From contig CANGXM010000006.1 of the NCBI GenBank assembly GCA_947457845.1, forward strand, positions 1 through 36,710: a stretch of DNA of 36,710 nucleotides, given 5' to 3'. The DNA is from Rhodospirillales bacterium (GTDB taxonomy: Bacteria; Pseudomonadota; Alphaproteobacteria; Azospirillales; Azospirillaceae). The notes beneath the pieces are model-generated. The model was given only the letters and a program-made list of their open reading frames with translations, did not search any database and was not told the DNA's origin. Positions 26,288 to 36,439 of the stretch are shown in pieces (within the stretch, counting starts at the first letter, position 1; the number at the start of each line of letters is the position of its first letter). The translations under genes were made by a program, and so were the position numbers.

Positions 26288-28663
26288 CTAACTCGCGAAT
26301 TTGGGTGTCGTTGGACAAGTGTCGGAAACGCTTACCACTGCGGTCGTCCCGCCGGCCAACGACTTGGATTGCCGTCGCAAGGACTTCACTCTCTGGCGGA
26401 GGTCCGGGTCCGAAAGCAGAGCTTCGAAATCCGTCTGCGTCGCACCCATGATAACGTCCTTGATGACGCGCGCATGGCTGAACCGGCTCAACTGACGTTT
26501 CTGGGCACCGATCAGGTTCGACCGCAGATAGGCCTCGTCGGTCACGGTCCCGTTGTGGCTGTGCCCGAGCATCTGCGAACGCAGGGTCAGAGATGCGCCT
26601 TGTTCGGCGAGTTCGCTCGCACCTGTCGTCCGCATCGCATGAAAGTCCATTCCTTTCTGGTAGACACCGAGCGTCCGGCGCAACGCGGTGAACTCCATCG
26701 TGAACTTGTGACTGTAGCGTCCGCGGATCGGTTGCTTTGGCACGTCGCTGAAGAGGAACTCCTCCCCGTGCCGTCGGCGATCATGTGCGAGCGAGACGAG
26801 ACCGAGATCGACGAGGAGCGGGTGGATCACCACGATCCGCGCACTCGAGGTCGTCTTCAGCCGTCGAGGACCGGTACCGCGAAGGCGGAAGCACCAAGTT
26901 CCATCGATCTGCTCGACCTCTGACGGCCGCAAGGCGACGATTTCCTCGAGCCGCATGAAGGATAGGGCGCCGATGAGCGGAACCCAGGTTCGCATGTCCC
27001 GACGCCAGTCGCCGCGCGGCATGCCCTCGTTCCCGCGCCAGCCCTGCCACCATTCTGACGAGAACAGTGTCCGATAGTCGTCGTGCGACCAGACGGTGCG
27101 CGACACCTTTGCGTTGTCCTTGATGTCCGACTTCTTGTAGCCGAGATTTCGGAAAGGGTTCAGGCGCTCGTCGTGGTCCTCCGTCTCGGCGATCACCCGG
27201 AACATCTTCCCCAACGACCGGACGTGCTTCGAGATCGTGCCGAGACTGAGCACGTCGGTGATCCGCGCATGATCCGCATCAGCGAGACCGGCCAGTTCCC
27301 GTGCATCGCGACGCCCATCGCGTAGGGCGGCGGCGATCGCCTCGCGACGTTTGATCGCGACGGAAGGCGCCAGGCCCTTGTAAGGGGGATCGCGATGATT
27401 GGCGGGCAGGCGGGACAGCTTCTCGCGAAATGTCTTCGCCTGGGCTTTCGTGATGATGGACAGCGGGACGTCACCGACGAGCGCGCAGAAGAGGCGGGCG
27501 GCGAGCCGCACGTCGTCGCGGGTCTTCCGCTCACGGATCGAGACGTCCGAGAGGTTCAGGTATCGGCGGACGGCCAGCGAGACCGGATCGTCGATGGACG
27601 GGAGCGCCATCTCGTCGGCTGGCTCGGCCCGATCGACGATCACCAGATCCCGGGTCGCAGCCTTCTCGGGCACCACGGGCGGCGGAGCCGGACGTTGGAT
27701 TTCGAACGGATCCTCGCGGTACCGCATCGCATGGAGCCGGCCGCGCATGGCCTGTTGGCCGAGATAGGCCCAAAGGCGCGTCGTCGGTTCGACGACGAAC
27801 CCCGCATCGTCGAGGATATCGGAGAGGACTGACTCCGCGAGGGCGGCGTCGTCGGCCGCGATGCCGGCCTTGAGCGCCTTCTTTTCCAACGACCGGATAT
27901 GGGTCATCAGGCCACGCTCGTCGGGGCCGACATGATCGGGGCGGAAGCTCGCGATGGTTTCGAGACCGGTCAGGGTGCGCAGGAAGGCTTGGTCGCGCAC
28001 CCAGGTCCCGAGCGCGGATGGAGGCTCAGCCTCGAAATCCCGCAGACGGACACGGCGCGGCAGATCGGCCCCGTCGTCACCCGGACCACCCTCGATGGGC
28101 GGCCATGACGACGGACCGGCATACGCCACGCGGCGGGCGACGCCGGAGACGACGGCCTTCGCGAGCCCGCCGCCCTCGTCGGCCGGATCGTCCCGGTCGA
28201 CGGCTCCGACGTGGACGGAATCGGGGAGAGGATCGGGGGATCCGGTGGTGCCGTCCGCTTCCTGTGGCGCCTTCGACGTCGTCGGCCGGCTCCGGGGATC
28301 GAGAATGCGGGCGGCCGCTCCGGGGGTCCGCAAGAGGTCGCGGATCATCGCATCCATCCGCCGGACTTCGTCCTTCGACGCCTCTTCGATCTTCGCCTGG
28401 CGCGGCATGGTCCTGATCCGTTCGAACATCTCGTCGGTCGCCACGGACAAGCGCAGCGCCAGGCGCTGGGCCGTCGGACGATCCGTCGTCCGAAGCGACG
28501 CGGACATGTGGTCCTGCCCGAGCAGACCGACCAGTGCCTTCGGCACACGACGCCGCCAACGATAGACGGCGCCTCGCCGGATGATGTGCAGGCCCACGCG
28601 ATCGGCTCCGCGATGGGGTTCCGGTCGATCCCCCTTGACGTGTGTCACACCTGTGTGTGCCAC
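26288..28663 (-). CDS. Large tyrosine recombinase (phage/island integrase), up to 791 aa
   Basis: Site-specific integrase. The N-terminus has the DUF6538 pattern (GLHIIRRGAVYRWRRRVP). A long insert of about 200 residues follows, then a SAM-like DNA-binding domain. The catalytic domain holds MRLEEIVALRP (Arg, about 570), LKTTSSARIVVIHP (Lys), HAMRTTGASEL (HxxR, about 673), LGHSH and the nucleophile in DEAYL (about 712). An 80-residue tail follows. GTG at 28663 is the longest start; the GTG before GLHIIRR is an alternative. It starts 66 nt from the 3' end of tRNA-Gln, the usual place for an integrase at its attachment site. Catalytic residues look complete. Confidence 0.9.
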   Translation of the reverse strand: MAHTGVTHVKGDRPEPHRGADRVGLHIIRRGAVYRWRRRVPKALVGLLGQDHMSASLRTTDRPTAQRLALRLSVATDEMFERIRTMPRQAKIEEASKDEVRRMDAMIRDLLRTPGAAARILDPRSRPTTSKAPQEADGTTGSPDPLPDSVHVGAVDRDDPADEGGGLAKAVVSGVARRVAYAGPSSWPPIEGGPGDDGADLPRRVRLRDFEAEPPSALGTWVRDQAFLRTLTGLETIASFRPDHVGPDERGLMTHIRSLEKKALKAGIAADDAALAESVLSDILDDAGFVVEPTTRLWAYLGQQAMRGRLHAMRYREDPFEIQRPAPPPVVPEKAATRDLVIVDRAEPADEMALPSIDDPVSLAVRRYLNLSDVSIRERKTRDDVRLAARLFCALVGDVPLSIITKAQAKTFREKLSRLPANHRDPPYKGLAPSVAIKRREAIAAALRDGRRDARELAGLADADHARITDVLSLGTISKHVRSLGKMFRVIAETEDHDERLNPFRNLGYKKSDIKDNAKVSRTVWSHDDYRTLFSSEWWQGWRGNEGMPRGDWRRDMRTWVPLIGALSFMRLEEIVALRPSEVEQIDGTWCFRLRGTGPRRLKTTSSARIVVIHPLLVDLGLVSLAHDRRRHGEEFLFSDVPKQPIRGRYSHKFTMEFTALRRTLGVYQKGMDFHAMRTTGASELAEQGASLTLRSQMLGHSHNGTVTDEAYLRSNLIGAQKRQLSRFSHARVIKDVIMGATQTDFEALLSDPDLRQRVKSLRRQSKSLAGGTTAVVSVSDTCPTTPKFAS

Positions 28664-28728
28664 GGGGGTTGACGGAGCCCGGTTGCGGGGAGCGAACCCG
28701 TTGAATTTCCAAGGTTTTCAGGGTGGGC

Positions 28729-28803
28729 TGGTTGGGGCGCCAGGATTCGAACCTGGGAATGTCGGTACCAAAAACCGATGCCTTACCGCTTGGCGACGCC
28801 CCA
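28729..28803 (-). tRNA. tRNA-Gln (anticodon UUG)
   Basis: The minus strand begins TGGGGCG and pairs with CGCCCCA at the 3' side, followed by an encoded A-CCA. The T arm has GGTTCGAATCC. The anticodon stem TCGGT/ACCGA encloses the loop TTTTGGT with UUG at 28771-28769, reading CAA (and CAG by wobble). The 3' end faces the integrase gene and is a likely att site. Confidence 0.93.
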
Positions 28804-28841
28804 GCCGCAGGGACGGACAATAGCGATCGGCCGCGCGCGGT

Positions 28842-29720
28842 TCAACGTTCCGCGTTGGCGTCCGACAGGAGCGGACAGGCCGCGGTCCACCAGCCGGGGT
28901 GCGCCCCGCCGAGCGTCGCCGCGGCGCGGCGGGCCGCATCCTCGTCGTCGAAGAGGGCGAAGCAGGTGGCCCCGCTGCCCGACATCCGCGCGATCCGGCA
29001 TCCGTCGAGCGCGTCCAGGCGCTCCAGCACCTCGGCCACGACAGGCAGAAGCGTGACCGCCGCCGCCGTCAGGTCGTTGCGTCGCCGCCCCAGCGCGGCG
29101 CCGAGTGCCGCGACGTTGGGGGGAGCCTCGACCAGCGGATCGGGCGCGGAGAAGAGGCCCGTCCGGGCGCGGAAGACCGCGGGCGTCGGGCAGGCGACGC
29201 CGGGGTTGACGAGGACCATCCAGGCCCGCGGCAGCACGGGCGCAGGATCGAGCACTTCGCCGACCCCGCCCATGTTGACCGCCCGTCCGAGAAGGCAAAC
29301 GGGAACATCGGCGCCGAGCGGCGGCGCCACCCGGGCGAGGACGGGCGCGCCGGGCGGCAGGTCCCACAGTGCGGCGGCGGCCCGCAGCGTTGCCGCGGCA
29401 TCCGCCGATCCGCCCCCGATCCCCGACGCCACCGGGAGCCGCTTGACCAGCCGGATCGCCAGATCGGGCGGACGCCCGAGGCCGTCGGCCAGAGCGCGGG
29501 CGGCCTTCAGGACGAGGTTGTCCCCCTCCCCCGCGAGCCCGTCCGCCATCGGCCCCTCGACCGACAGGGACAGTCCGCGTCCGGCGCGCACCTCCACCGT
29601 GTCGCCGACCCCGGCGAAGGCGACGAGGCTGTCGAGCAGATGGTAGCCGTCGGGCCGCCGGCCGACGACGTGGAGGTGGAGATTGACCTTCGCCCGCGCC
29701 TCGGCGACGGCGACGGTCAC
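28842..29720 (-). CDS. ispE: 4-diphosphocytidyl-2-C-methyl-D-erythritol kinase, 292 aa
   Basis: GHMP kinase of the non-mevalonate isoprenoid pathway; phosphorylates CDP-methylerythritol using ATP in the cytoplasm. EARAKVNLHLHVVGRRPDGYH near residue 8 is the family signature, LPVASGIGGGSADAAATLRA the ATP loop, and MSGSGATCFALF the third GHMP motif. The GTG start overlaps the stop of the TPR gene (GTGA at 29717-29720). TPR-ispE-tRNA order is common in alphaproteobacteria, and this part looks like stable chromosome. Confidence 0.95.
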   Translation of the reverse strand: MTVAVAEARAKVNLHLHVVGRRPDGYHLLDSLVAFAGVGDTVEVRAGRGLSLSVEGPMADGLAGEGDNLVLKAARALADGLGRPPDLAIRLVKRLPVASGIGGGSADAAATLRAAAALWDLPPGAPVLARVAPPLGADVPVCLLGRAVNMGGVGEVLDPAPVLPRAWMVLVNPGVACPTPAVFRARTGLFSAPDPLVEAPPNVAALGAALGRRRNDLTAAAVTLLPVVAEVLERLDALDGCRIARMSGSGATCFALFDDEDAARRAAATLGGAHPGWWTAACPLLSDANAER

Positions 29721-31414
29721 GGGCGGCGGCCAGCGCCGGCGACGTCGCGCGGAATGGACCGGCCGAGCTTCTCGCGGATCTGGGCGATCAGATCCGCCTC
29801 CTCGGCCCGCAGCAGCGCACGCTCCCACTGGAAGCGCGCCTCGCTGTAGCGGCCGACGGCCCAGTAGACGTCCCCCAGGTGATCGTTGATCACCGGGTCC
29901 ATCGCCTTGAGCTCCACCGCCCGCTCCATGTAGCGGACGGCGTCGGCGAGGTTGCCGAGCTTGAAGTGGGCCCAACCGAGGCTGTCCACGATGTGCCCGT
30001 CGTTCGGGCGCAGGCGGACGGCGCGCTCCACCATCTCGCGCCCCCGCTCGAGGTTCTCGCCGCGGTCGATCCAGCTGTAGCCGAGATAGTTGAGCACGTA
30101 GGGCTGCTCGGGGCTCAGCTCCAGCGCCTTCAGGAAATCGGCCTCCGCCTGCGGCCATTGCTTGGAGCGTTCGTGGGCGATGCCGCGGGCGTAGAAGAGC
30201 CCCCAGTGGCGCGGCTCGATCACCGTCGTCCGCTCGAGCGCCCGGGTGTAGGGGCCGACCGCTTCGGCGAATCGCTCCGCCTGCCGGTGGAGGTCGCCGA
30301 GCCGGACGAGGGCGTCGGTGCGGTCGGGGCGCTCCTGCGCCATGGCGGTCAGGGTGTCGCGCGCCTCGTCCTCGCGCTTGAGGTTCGCGAGGCTGTCCGC
30401 GATCCGCAGGCGGCCCGTCCAGGCGAGCGCCGGAACCTCGGCCACCCGGCGGAACTCGACAAGCGCCTCCGTGTGGCGCTTGCGCTGGGTCAGCACGTCG
30501 CCGACGACGAGGCGGGCGAAGGCGAAGTCGGGGCGCAGGTGCAGGGCGATCCGGGCATAGAACAGCGCGGTCTCGTCCGCACCTTCCTGGTCGAGGGCGA
30601 CGGCGAGGTTGAACAGCGCCTCGGCCATCCCCTCGGCCGGCGTCGTCACGATGGGCGTGGTCGCGCCGGGGTCCAACATCCCGCCGGCGTCGCCGGACGT
30701 GGCCATGAACCGCGCGATCGCGGCGTCGGCGTCCGCGGCGCGGCCGGTGCGCCGGTAGAAGCCAGACACCGCCTGCACGACCCGGAGCGCGGGCCCCGCC
30801 TCCAGCGCGGCGGCATAGGATTCCGCGGCCGCGTCGAGGTTGCCGGACTGCTCGCGGATCAGCGCCGTGTGGAGATGCAGGAGCGGCCGCAGCCCGCTCG
30901 TCCGCTCGAGCGGCGCCAGGGCCGCGACCGCCCTGTCGGCGTCGCCGTTCGCGAGCGTCACCCAGGCGTCGAGGAGGGGGTGGAGGAACTGCCCCATGCC
31001 CTCGCGCGACATCCGCCGCATCCGGTCGGCCGCCGGCTCCGCGCGGCCCGCGCGCACGTCCTCGGCGATCTGGAACAGGGTGACGAGTTGGCCCTCGGCG
31101 CCGCCGGCGGAGAGCCGCTCCGCCAGCGTCCGGGCCTCGTCGGTCCGGCCGGCGCCGAGCATCAGGATGAAGGTCCGCTGGAGGAGGACCGGATTGCGCG
31201 GATCGCGCTCCAGCGCCTCGCGCGTGAAGTCCGCGGCCGCGGCCCAGTCGTCCGCCCGCTGGGCCGCCCGGCCGGACAGATAGCTGCCCGACAGCGTCGG
31301 CGCGGCCGGCCCGTCGATCCATTGCACGGCCTCTCCCGCCGCACGGACCTCGCCACCGCCGAGCGCGGCGGCCGAAACGGCCGCCATGAGCGTCCATCGA
31401 ACCCAGGGCATCAT
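29717..31414 (-). CDS. Exported tetratricopeptide-repeat protein, 565 aa
   Basis: Signal peptide [25 protein letters not shown], then TPR helices through most of the length (for example [39 protein letters not shown] and [20 protein letters not shown]). GGAG lies before the ATG at 31414, favoured over 31471 because the signal then begins properly. Located upstream of and coupled to ispE. Probably a periplasmic scaffold for protein complexes; the partner is not evident. Confidence 0.88.
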   Translation of the reverse strand: MMPWVRWTLMAAVSAAALGGGEVRAAGEAVQWIDGPAAPTLSGSYLSGRAAQRADDWAAAADFTREALERDPRNPVLLQRTFILMLGAGRTDEARTLAERLSAGGAEGQLVTLFQIAEDVRAGRAEPAADRMRRMSREGMGQFLHPLLDAWVTLANGDADRAVAALAPLERTSGLRPLLHLHTALIREQSGNLDAAAESYAAALEAGPALRVVQAVSGFYRRTGRAADADAAIARFMATSGDAGGMLDPGATTPIVTTPAEGMAEALFNLAVALDQEGADETALFYARIALHLRPDFAFARLVVGDVLTQRKRHTEALVEFRRVAEVPALAWTGRLRIADSLANLKREDEARDTLTAMAQERPDRTDALVRLGDLHRQAERFAEAVGPYTRALERTTVIEPRHWGLFYARGIAHERSKQWPQAEADFLKALELSPEQPYVLNYLGYSWIDRGENLERGREMVERAVRLRPNDGHIVDSLGWAHFKLGNLADAVRYMERAVELKAMDPVINDHLGDVYWAVGRYSEARFQWERALLRAEEADLIAQIREKLGRSIPRDVAGAGRRP

Positions 31415-31490
31415 CGCGCGATCTCCGAAACCGAAGACCCGAAGGTAGAGCGCCGGGACCGTCCGGTTCAACCGCCTCCGCAGGATGTGA

Positions 31491-32252
31491 TCAGACGGTC
31501 CCTTCGAGGACCGCCGGACGCTTGCCGAGGATGATCATCCCGAGCACCTCGTCCTTGGTCACGTCGGCGGTGCGGACCGTGCCCACGAGCTTCCCGTTCT
31601 TCATCACGCTGACCCGGTCCGACAGGTCGAAGACGTCGTGCAGGTCGTGGCTGATCAGGAAGATGCCGATCCCCTCGGACTTCAGCTGCTTGATCAGCGC
31701 GCCCACCTGCCGCGTCTCGGCCGGGCCGAGGGCCGCGGTCGGCTCGTCCATGATCAGGATGCGGGCGTTGAAGTGGATCGCGCGCGCGATCGCGACCGCC
31801 TGCCGCTGCCCGCCCGACAGGTTGCGGACCGGATCGTTGATCTTGGTGAAGTTGGGGTTGAGCCGCGCCATCACCTTGCGCGTCTCGCTCTCCATCCGGT
31901 CGTCGTCGAGCGTGCCCCAGCGGGTCAGCAGTTCCCGGCCGAGGAACAGGTTGCCGGGCGCCGCGATGTTGTCGGCCAGAGCGAGGGTCTGGTAGATCGT
32001 CTCGATCCCGTGGCCGCGGGCGTCGGCCGGGCTGCGGATCTCCGCCGGCCGCCCGTCGATCCGGATCTCGCCCTCGTCGGCCCGGTAGGCGCCGGACAGG
32101 ATCTTGATGAGCGTGGACTTGCCGGCGCCGTTGTGGCCGAGCAGACCAACGACCTCCCCCGGCATCAGGTCGACCGACACGTCGTCCACCGCGCGGATGC
32201 CGCCGAAGTGGATGGAGATGTTCTTCATCTCCACCAGGGGCGTGGGGCTCAT
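31491..32252 (-). CDS. Sugar ABC transporter ATPase (XylG/FrcA-like, single domain), 253 aa
   Basis: ATPase of a CUT2 sugar importer. Walker [13 protein letters not shown], signature NLSGGQRQA, Walker [14 protein letters not shown] and switch [13 protein letters not shown]. It has one nucleotide-binding domain only, as in FrcA, whereas E. coli XylG has two fused; it would function as a homodimer. ATG overlaps the permease stop (ATGA at 32249-32252). Last gene of xylFHG-type operon. Confidence 0.92.
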   Translation of the reverse strand: MSPTPLVEMKNISIHFGGIRAVDDVSVDLMPGEVVGLLGHNGAGKSTLIKILSGAYRADEGEIRIDGRPAEIRSPADARGHGIETIYQTLALADNIAAPGNLFLGRELLTRWGTLDDDRMESETRKVMARLNPNFTKINDPVRNLSGGQRQAVAIARAIHFNARILIMDEPTAALGPAETRQVGALIKQLKSEGIGIFLISHDLHDVFDLSDRVSVMKNGKLVGTVRTADVTKDEVLGMIILGKRPAVLEGTV

Positions 32253-33478
32253 CGCCGGCTCCTCTGGTAGATCGTGTCGACCCAGACGGCGAGGATCAGC
32301 ACACCGCCGATCACCACGTTCTGCATCGGCGACGGCAGTCCCAGCAGGATCATGCCGGCCTGCAGGCTCTGCATAATGACGGCGCCCAAAATGGCGCCCG
32401 CCACCGTGCCCACGCCGCCGGCCAGCGACGTGCCGCCGATGACGGCGGCCGCGATGACCGTCAGCTCGTTGAGCGTTCCGATCGAATTGGCCCCGGCGTT
32501 CAGCCGCGCCGCCGCCATGGCCGCGGCGATGCCGGCGAGAAGGCCCATCAGCGCGAAGATCCCGACCGTGACCTTGCGCACGTCGATGCCGGCCAGCTGC
32601 GCGGCCTCGGGGTTGCCGCCGATCGCGAACACGTAGCGGCCGAACCGGGTCGACCGGGTGAGGAAGCCCATGAACAGCGCCACACCGATCACGATCAGCA
32701 CCGGGATCGGGATGCCCTGGGGAATGTCGGTGCGCGGGCGGTAGTAGCTGTTCATCACCATCACGAAGGCGACGACGGCCGCGACCGCGGAGCCGGTGAC
32801 GAGGATTTCGGCCCAGAGGGGGCGCAGCGCGAAGGCGTAGCGCTTGCGCTGGCTCCGGCCCATCACCGCCGCGACGAGGATGAAGGCGATCATCGCCCCG
32901 CCGACGACCCACGACCAGAACGCGCCGATGGCGCCGCGCAGGCCGCCGCCGATGAGCGTGAAGCTGTCGTCCAGCGGGGCGACCGTGCGCCCCTCGGTGA
33001 CCGCCCAGGCGAGGCCGCGAAAGACCAGAAGGCCACCGAGCGTCACCACGAAGGCGGGGACGCCGCGGTAGGCGATCCACCAGCCCTGGAAGGCGCCGAT
33101 CGCGACCGCGACGGCGACGCCGAGCAGCAGCGCCGCGATCCAGTTCCAACCGACGCCGATGGGGAACACCTCGACCATCAGCCAGGCCATGATCATGGCC
33201 ACCACCCCCTGCACCGAGCCGACGGAGAGGTCGATGTGACGGGCGACGATGATCAGCACCATGCCGGTCGCCATGATGGCGATGTCGGCCGATTGGACCG
33301 CGAGGTTCCAGAGGTTGCGCGGCGTCAGGAACGTACCGCCGGAAAGCAGGTGGAAGCCCATCCAGATGACGGCCAGCGCGCCGGCCATGGCGAGGAGGCG
33401 CGTGTCGATCTCGAGCGCGTCCAGGAAGCGCTGGACGGGCGAGCCGGCCGACGGCTTCGGCGCCGCGACGGTGACCAT
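32249..33478 (-). CDS. xylH: Sugar ABC transporter permease, XylH-like, 409 aa
   Basis: Ten-helix-type CUT2 permease. [39 protein letters not shown] is family typical (residues about 50-88), as is the second [22 protein letters not shown] with [22 protein letters not shown]. It lies 84 nt after the binding-protein gene, across a strong hairpin, and is coupled to the ATPase. Symbol chosen because its binding protein closely resembles XylF. Confidence 0.9.
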   Translation of the reverse strand: MVTVAAPKPSAGSPVQRFLDALEIDTRLLAMAGALAVIWMGFHLLSGGTFLTPRNLWNLAVQSADIAIMATGMVLIIVARHIDLSVGSVQGVVAMIMAWLMVEVFPIGVGWNWIAALLLGVAVAVAIGAFQGWWIAYRGVPAFVVTLGGLLVFRGLAWAVTEGRTVAPLDDSFTLIGGGLRGAIGAFWSWVVGGAMIAFILVAAVMGRSQRKRYAFALRPLWAEILVTGSAVAAVVAFVMVMNSYYRPRTDIPQGIPIPVLIVIGVALFMGFLTRSTRFGRYVFAIGGNPEAAQLAGIDVRKVTVGIFALMGLLAGIAAAMAAARLNAGANSIGTLNELTVIAAAVIGGTSLAGGVGTVAGAILGAVIMQSLQAGMILLGLPSPMQNVVIGGVLILAVWVDTIYQRSRR

Positions 33479-33523
33479 GTGTGTCGTGCCCGTTGGCTCG
33501 GGTGGAACGGTTCCCGGAAGGGA

Positions 33524-33554
33524 CGGGTCCCGGCGGATCGCCCGCCGGGACCCG
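33524..33554 (-). terminator. Strong intercistronic hairpin between xylF and xylH
   Basis: CGGGTCCCGGCGG (33524-33536) and CCGCCGGGACCCG (33542-33554) form a perfect 13-bp stem with a 5-nt loop, 9 nt after the xylF stop. No U-tract. Expected to stabilise xylF mRNA or partly stop transcription, so that binding protein exceeds permease. Confidence 0.75.
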
Positions 33555-33562
33555 GACCCGCG

Positions 33563-34621
33563 TCAGCGGCAGGCCGCCGGCGCGCTGGCGCCCGACACGC
33601 CCTGGCAGACCACGTCCTTCGTTGCCCAGCCGGCCTCGATGACGACGTTGAGGTTCGCCTGGGTGATCGGCACCGGAGCGAGGAACAGCGCGTTCATCGT
33701 CACCTTGCGCGGGCCATCGGCCCAGGTGGTGGCGCCGGGGATGGCGTTCAGCGCCGTCCCGCGGGACAGCAGCACGGCCGCCTCGGCCGCCTTCTTGCCC
33801 AGCTCGCGCGCGTCCTTCCAGACGCTGACCGTCTGCTGGCCGCGGGCGACGCGGTTCAGCGCGGCGCGGTCGCCGTCCTGGCCGGAGACCGGCACCTTGC
33901 CGGCGAGGCCCTGCGCCGCGAGCGCCGCCACGGCGCCACCCGCCGTGCCGTCGTTGGACGCCACGACCGCATCGACCCGGTTGTTGTTGGCGGTCAGGAT
34001 CTGCTCCATGTTCCGCTGCGCGTTCGCCGGCAGCCAGCCGTCGGTGTACTGGTTGCCGACGACCTTGATGTCGCCGCTGTCGACGGCGGCCTTCAGGACC
34101 TCCATCTGGCCGGCGTGCAGGAAGTCCGCGTTCGGATCGGTGGGCGAGCCCTTGATGAAGACGTAGTTGCCCTTCGGCTGGACCTTGAAGACCTCGCGGG
34201 CCTGGATCCGGCCGACTTCCTTGTTGTCGAACGAAATGTAGAAGACGCCGTCGGCCTCGATCAGCCGGTCGTAACCGACGACCGGGATGCCCTCGGCCTT
34301 CGCCTTGGCGACGGCGGGCAGGATCGCATTGTTGTCCTGCGCGAGCACGATCAGCGCCGTGGCGCCGCGGGCGATCAGGCTGTCGATGTCGGACAGCTGC
34401 TTGGTCGGGTTCGACTGCGCGTCGGCGCTGACGTACTCGGCGCCCAGGCGGGTCAGTTCGGCACGGATCGCGGCCTCGTCGATCTTCCAGCGCTCCTCCT
34501 GGAAGTTCGACCAGCTGACGCCGACGACCGTGCGGCGCTGCTGCGCCTCGGCCGACGACCAGCCAACGGTGAGCGCCACGGCGGCCGCGGCCGCCGTGAA
34601 CAGACGACGTGAAACCTTCAT
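33563..34621 (-). CDS. xylF: Xylose-type sugar ABC transporter substrate-binding protein, 352 aa
   Basis: Periplasmic receptor. Signal [26 protein letters not shown]. The mature sequence follows E. coli XylF closely as I recall it: ERWKID near residue 42, [78 protein letters not shown] and [17 protein letters not shown] strong GGGAGGAG precedes the ATG. First gene of the operon. D-xylose is the likeliest ligand, though related pentoses are possible. No xylose-catabolic gene is in this window. Confidence 0.91.
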   Translation of the reverse strand: MKVSRRLFTAAAAAVALTVGWSSAEAQQRRTVVGVSWSNFQEERWKIDEAAIRAELTRLGAEYVSADAQSNPTKQLSDIDSLIARGATALIVLAQDNNAILPAVAKAKAEGIPVVGYDRLIEADGVFYISFDNKEVGRIQAREVFKVQPKGNYVFIKGSPTDPNADFLHAGQMEVLKAAVDSGDIKVVGNQYTDGWLPANAQRNMEQILTANNNRVDAVVASNDGTAGGAVAALAAQGLAGKVPVSGQDGDRAALNRVARGQQTVSVWKDARELGKKAAEAAVLLSRGTALNAIPGATTWADGPRKVTMNALFLAPVPITQANLNVVIEAGWATKDVVCQGVSGASAPAACR

Positions 34622-34687
34622 CTCGAAACTCCTCCCGCACGGGGCCCGGGTGGGGCCCGGATCTTCGCTTGGCCGGTCCTGCGAATG

Positions 34688-34703
34688 TTGACCGACAGGT
34701 CAA
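34688..34703. promoter_or_regulatory. Putative operator upstream of xylF
   Basis: TTGACC (34688-34693), GACA, GGTCAA (34698-34703): a perfect 6-bp inverted repeat, 67 bp before the xylF start, in the only intergenic region of the operon. Symmetry and site suit a LacI-, GntR- or ROK-type regulator encoded elsewhere. Confidence 0.45.
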
Positions 34704-34780
34704 ACACTGTCACGACCGTCTCGCGAGATCAATCGGGGGCAGCGTCCGGCCGCGCCAGCCCCCCGACGGGTGAGGTCCCC

Positions 34781-36439
34781 TCACATGTTGGGGTAGCTCG
34801 GCCCGCCGCCGCCCTGCGGGACCCGCCATTCGATGTTCTGGGTGGGATCCTTGATGTCGCACGTCTTGCAGTGGACGCAGTTCTGCGCGTTGATCTGGAA
34901 GCGCGGCGTGCCCTGGTCGTCGCGCACGACCTCGTAGACGCCGGCCGGGCAGTAGCGCTGCGCCGGCTCGTCGAACGTCGGCAGGTTGTAGGCGATCGGG
35001 ATCGACGGATCCTTCAGCACGAGGTGGACCGGCTGGTCCTCCTCGTGGTTCGTGTTCGAAACGAATACGGAAGAGAGCCGGTCGAACGTCAGCACGCCGT
35101 CGGGCTTCGGATAGGCGATCGGCGCGCACGCCGACGCGGGCTTCAGGCTCTCGTGGTCGGCCTTCGCATGGCGCATCGTCCTGGCGAACAGGCGGCCGAG
35201 GCCCAGGTCGTTCGCCCACATCTGGACGCCGCCGTTCAGCGTGCCCATCAGCGACCCCCACTTGAAGCCGGGCTTCACGTTCCGGACCTTCCAGAGGTCC
35301 TCGAACACCCAGCTTTCCTTCCACGCCGCCTCGTAGGCCTCCAACACGTCGTTCGCGCGGCCCCCGGAGACCGCGGCGAAGGCGGCCTCGGCCGCGAGCA
35401 TGCCGGTCTTCATGGCGTTGTGGGTGCCCTTGATGCGCGGCAGGTTCACGAATCCGGCCGCACAGCCGATCAGCGCCCCGCCCGGGAACACCAGCTTCGG
35501 CACGGACTGGAGACCGCCCTCGTTGATCGCGCGGGCGCCGTAGGCGATGCGCTTGCCGCCCTCGAAGAAACCCCGGATCGCCGGGTGCGTCTTGAAGCGC
35601 TGGAACTCGTCGAAGGGCGAGAGGTGTGGGTTCTCGTAGTCGAGGTGGACGACGAAGCCGACGGCCACCTGATTGTCCTCGAGGTGGTAGAGGAAGGAGC
35701 CGCCGTTGGCGCCCTTCGACAGCGGCCAGCCCTGGCTGTGGATCACCAGGCCCGGCTTGTGCTTCGCCGGATCGATCTGCCACAGTTCCTTCAGCCCGAT
35801 GCCGAACTTCTGCGGATCGACGCCGTCTCGCAGGCCGAACCGGCCCATCAGCGACTTGGACAGCGACCCGCGCGCGCCTTCGGCGAAGAAGGTGTACTTG
35901 GCATGGAGTTCCATGCCCGGCGTGTAGGCCGCCGTTCTCTCCCCGTCCCGGCCGACGCCCATGTCGCCGGTCGCCACGCCGCGGACGGCGCCGGCGTCGT
36001 CGAACAGAACCTCGGCCGCCGCGAATCCGGGATAGATCTCGACGCCCAGCGCCTCGGCCTTCGCGGCGAGCCAGCGGCAGACGTTCCCGAGGCTGACGAT
36101 GAAGTTGCCGTGGTTGCTCATCAGCCGCGGCATGGCGACGTTGGGGATGCGGATGGCCCCAACCTCGCTCAGGACAAGGAACCGGTCCTCGGTGACGGGC
36201 GTGCGAAGGGGGCGGTCCGGGTCCTCGCGCCAGTCGGGGAGGAGTTCGTCGAGCGCGATCGGATCGACGACGGCGCCGGAAAGGATGTGCGCGCCGACCT
36301 CGGACCCCTTCTCGATGACGCAGACGGAGATCTCGCCGCCGGCGGCCGCGGCCATCTGCTTCAGCCGGATCGCCGCCGACAGGCCCGAAGGACCGGCGCC
36401 GACGATCACGACGTCGAATTCCATGCTCTCGCGTTCCAT
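34781..36439 (-). CDS. Electron transfer flavoprotein-ubiquinone oxidoreductase, 552 aa
   Basis: Membrane-associated enzyme passing electrons from ETF (fatty-acid and amino-acid oxidation) to ubiquinone. FAD-binding DVVIVGAGPSGLSAAIRLKQ near residue 8; mid-region FAEGARGSLSKSLM, IHSQGWPL and GCAAGFVNLPRIKGTHNAMK; C-terminal [4Fe-4S] ferredoxin domain with YCPAGVYEV and NCVHCKTCDIKDPTQNI. Full length for the family. GGAG before the ATG at 36439. Divergent from a family-4 UDG gene, a neighbourhood frequent in alphaproteobacteria. Confidence 0.96.
   Translation of the reverse strand: MERESMEFDVVIVGAGPSGLSAAIRLKQMAAAAGGEISVCVIEKGSEVGAHILSGAVVDPIALDELLPDWREDPDRPLRTPVTEDRFLVLSEVGAIRIPNVAMPRLMSNHGNFIVSLGNVCRWLAAKAEALGVEIYPGFAAAEVLFDDAGAVRGVATGDMGVGRDGERTAAYTPGMELHAKYTFFAEGARGSLSKSLMGRFGLRDGVDPQKFGIGLKELWQIDPAKHKPGLVIHSQGWPLSKGANGGSFLYHLEDNQVAVGFVVHLDYENPHLSPFDEFQRFKTHPAIRGFFEGGKRIAYGARAINEGGLQSVPKLVFPGGALIGCAAGFVNLPRIKGTHNAMKTGMLAAEAAFAAVSGGRANDVLEAYEAAWKESWVFEDLWKVRNVKPGFKWGSLMGTLNGGVQMWANDLGLGRLFARTMRHAKADHESLKPASACAPIAYPKPDGVLTFDRLSSVFVSNTNHEEDQPVHLVLKDPSIPIAYNLPTFDEPAQRYCPAGVYEVVRDDQGTPRFQINAQNCVHCKTCDIKDPTQNIEWRVPQGGGGPSYPNM

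Noticed and set aside
28631-28663. CACAC/GTGTG repeats before the integrase as a CRISPR or iteron array
   Set aside because: Only one short imperfect repeat pair; no periodic repeats or spacers occur anywhere in the window.
31491-34703. 1070-aa frame across xylF, xylH and the ATPase
   Set aside because: Only the last 253 residues are real protein; the rest is off-frame to two clear transporter genes.
34770-34784. GTGAGG/CCTCAC stem at the ETF-QO stop as a terminator
   Set aside because: Six-bp stem with a 3-nt loop overlapping the stop codon and no T-run; too weak to claim.
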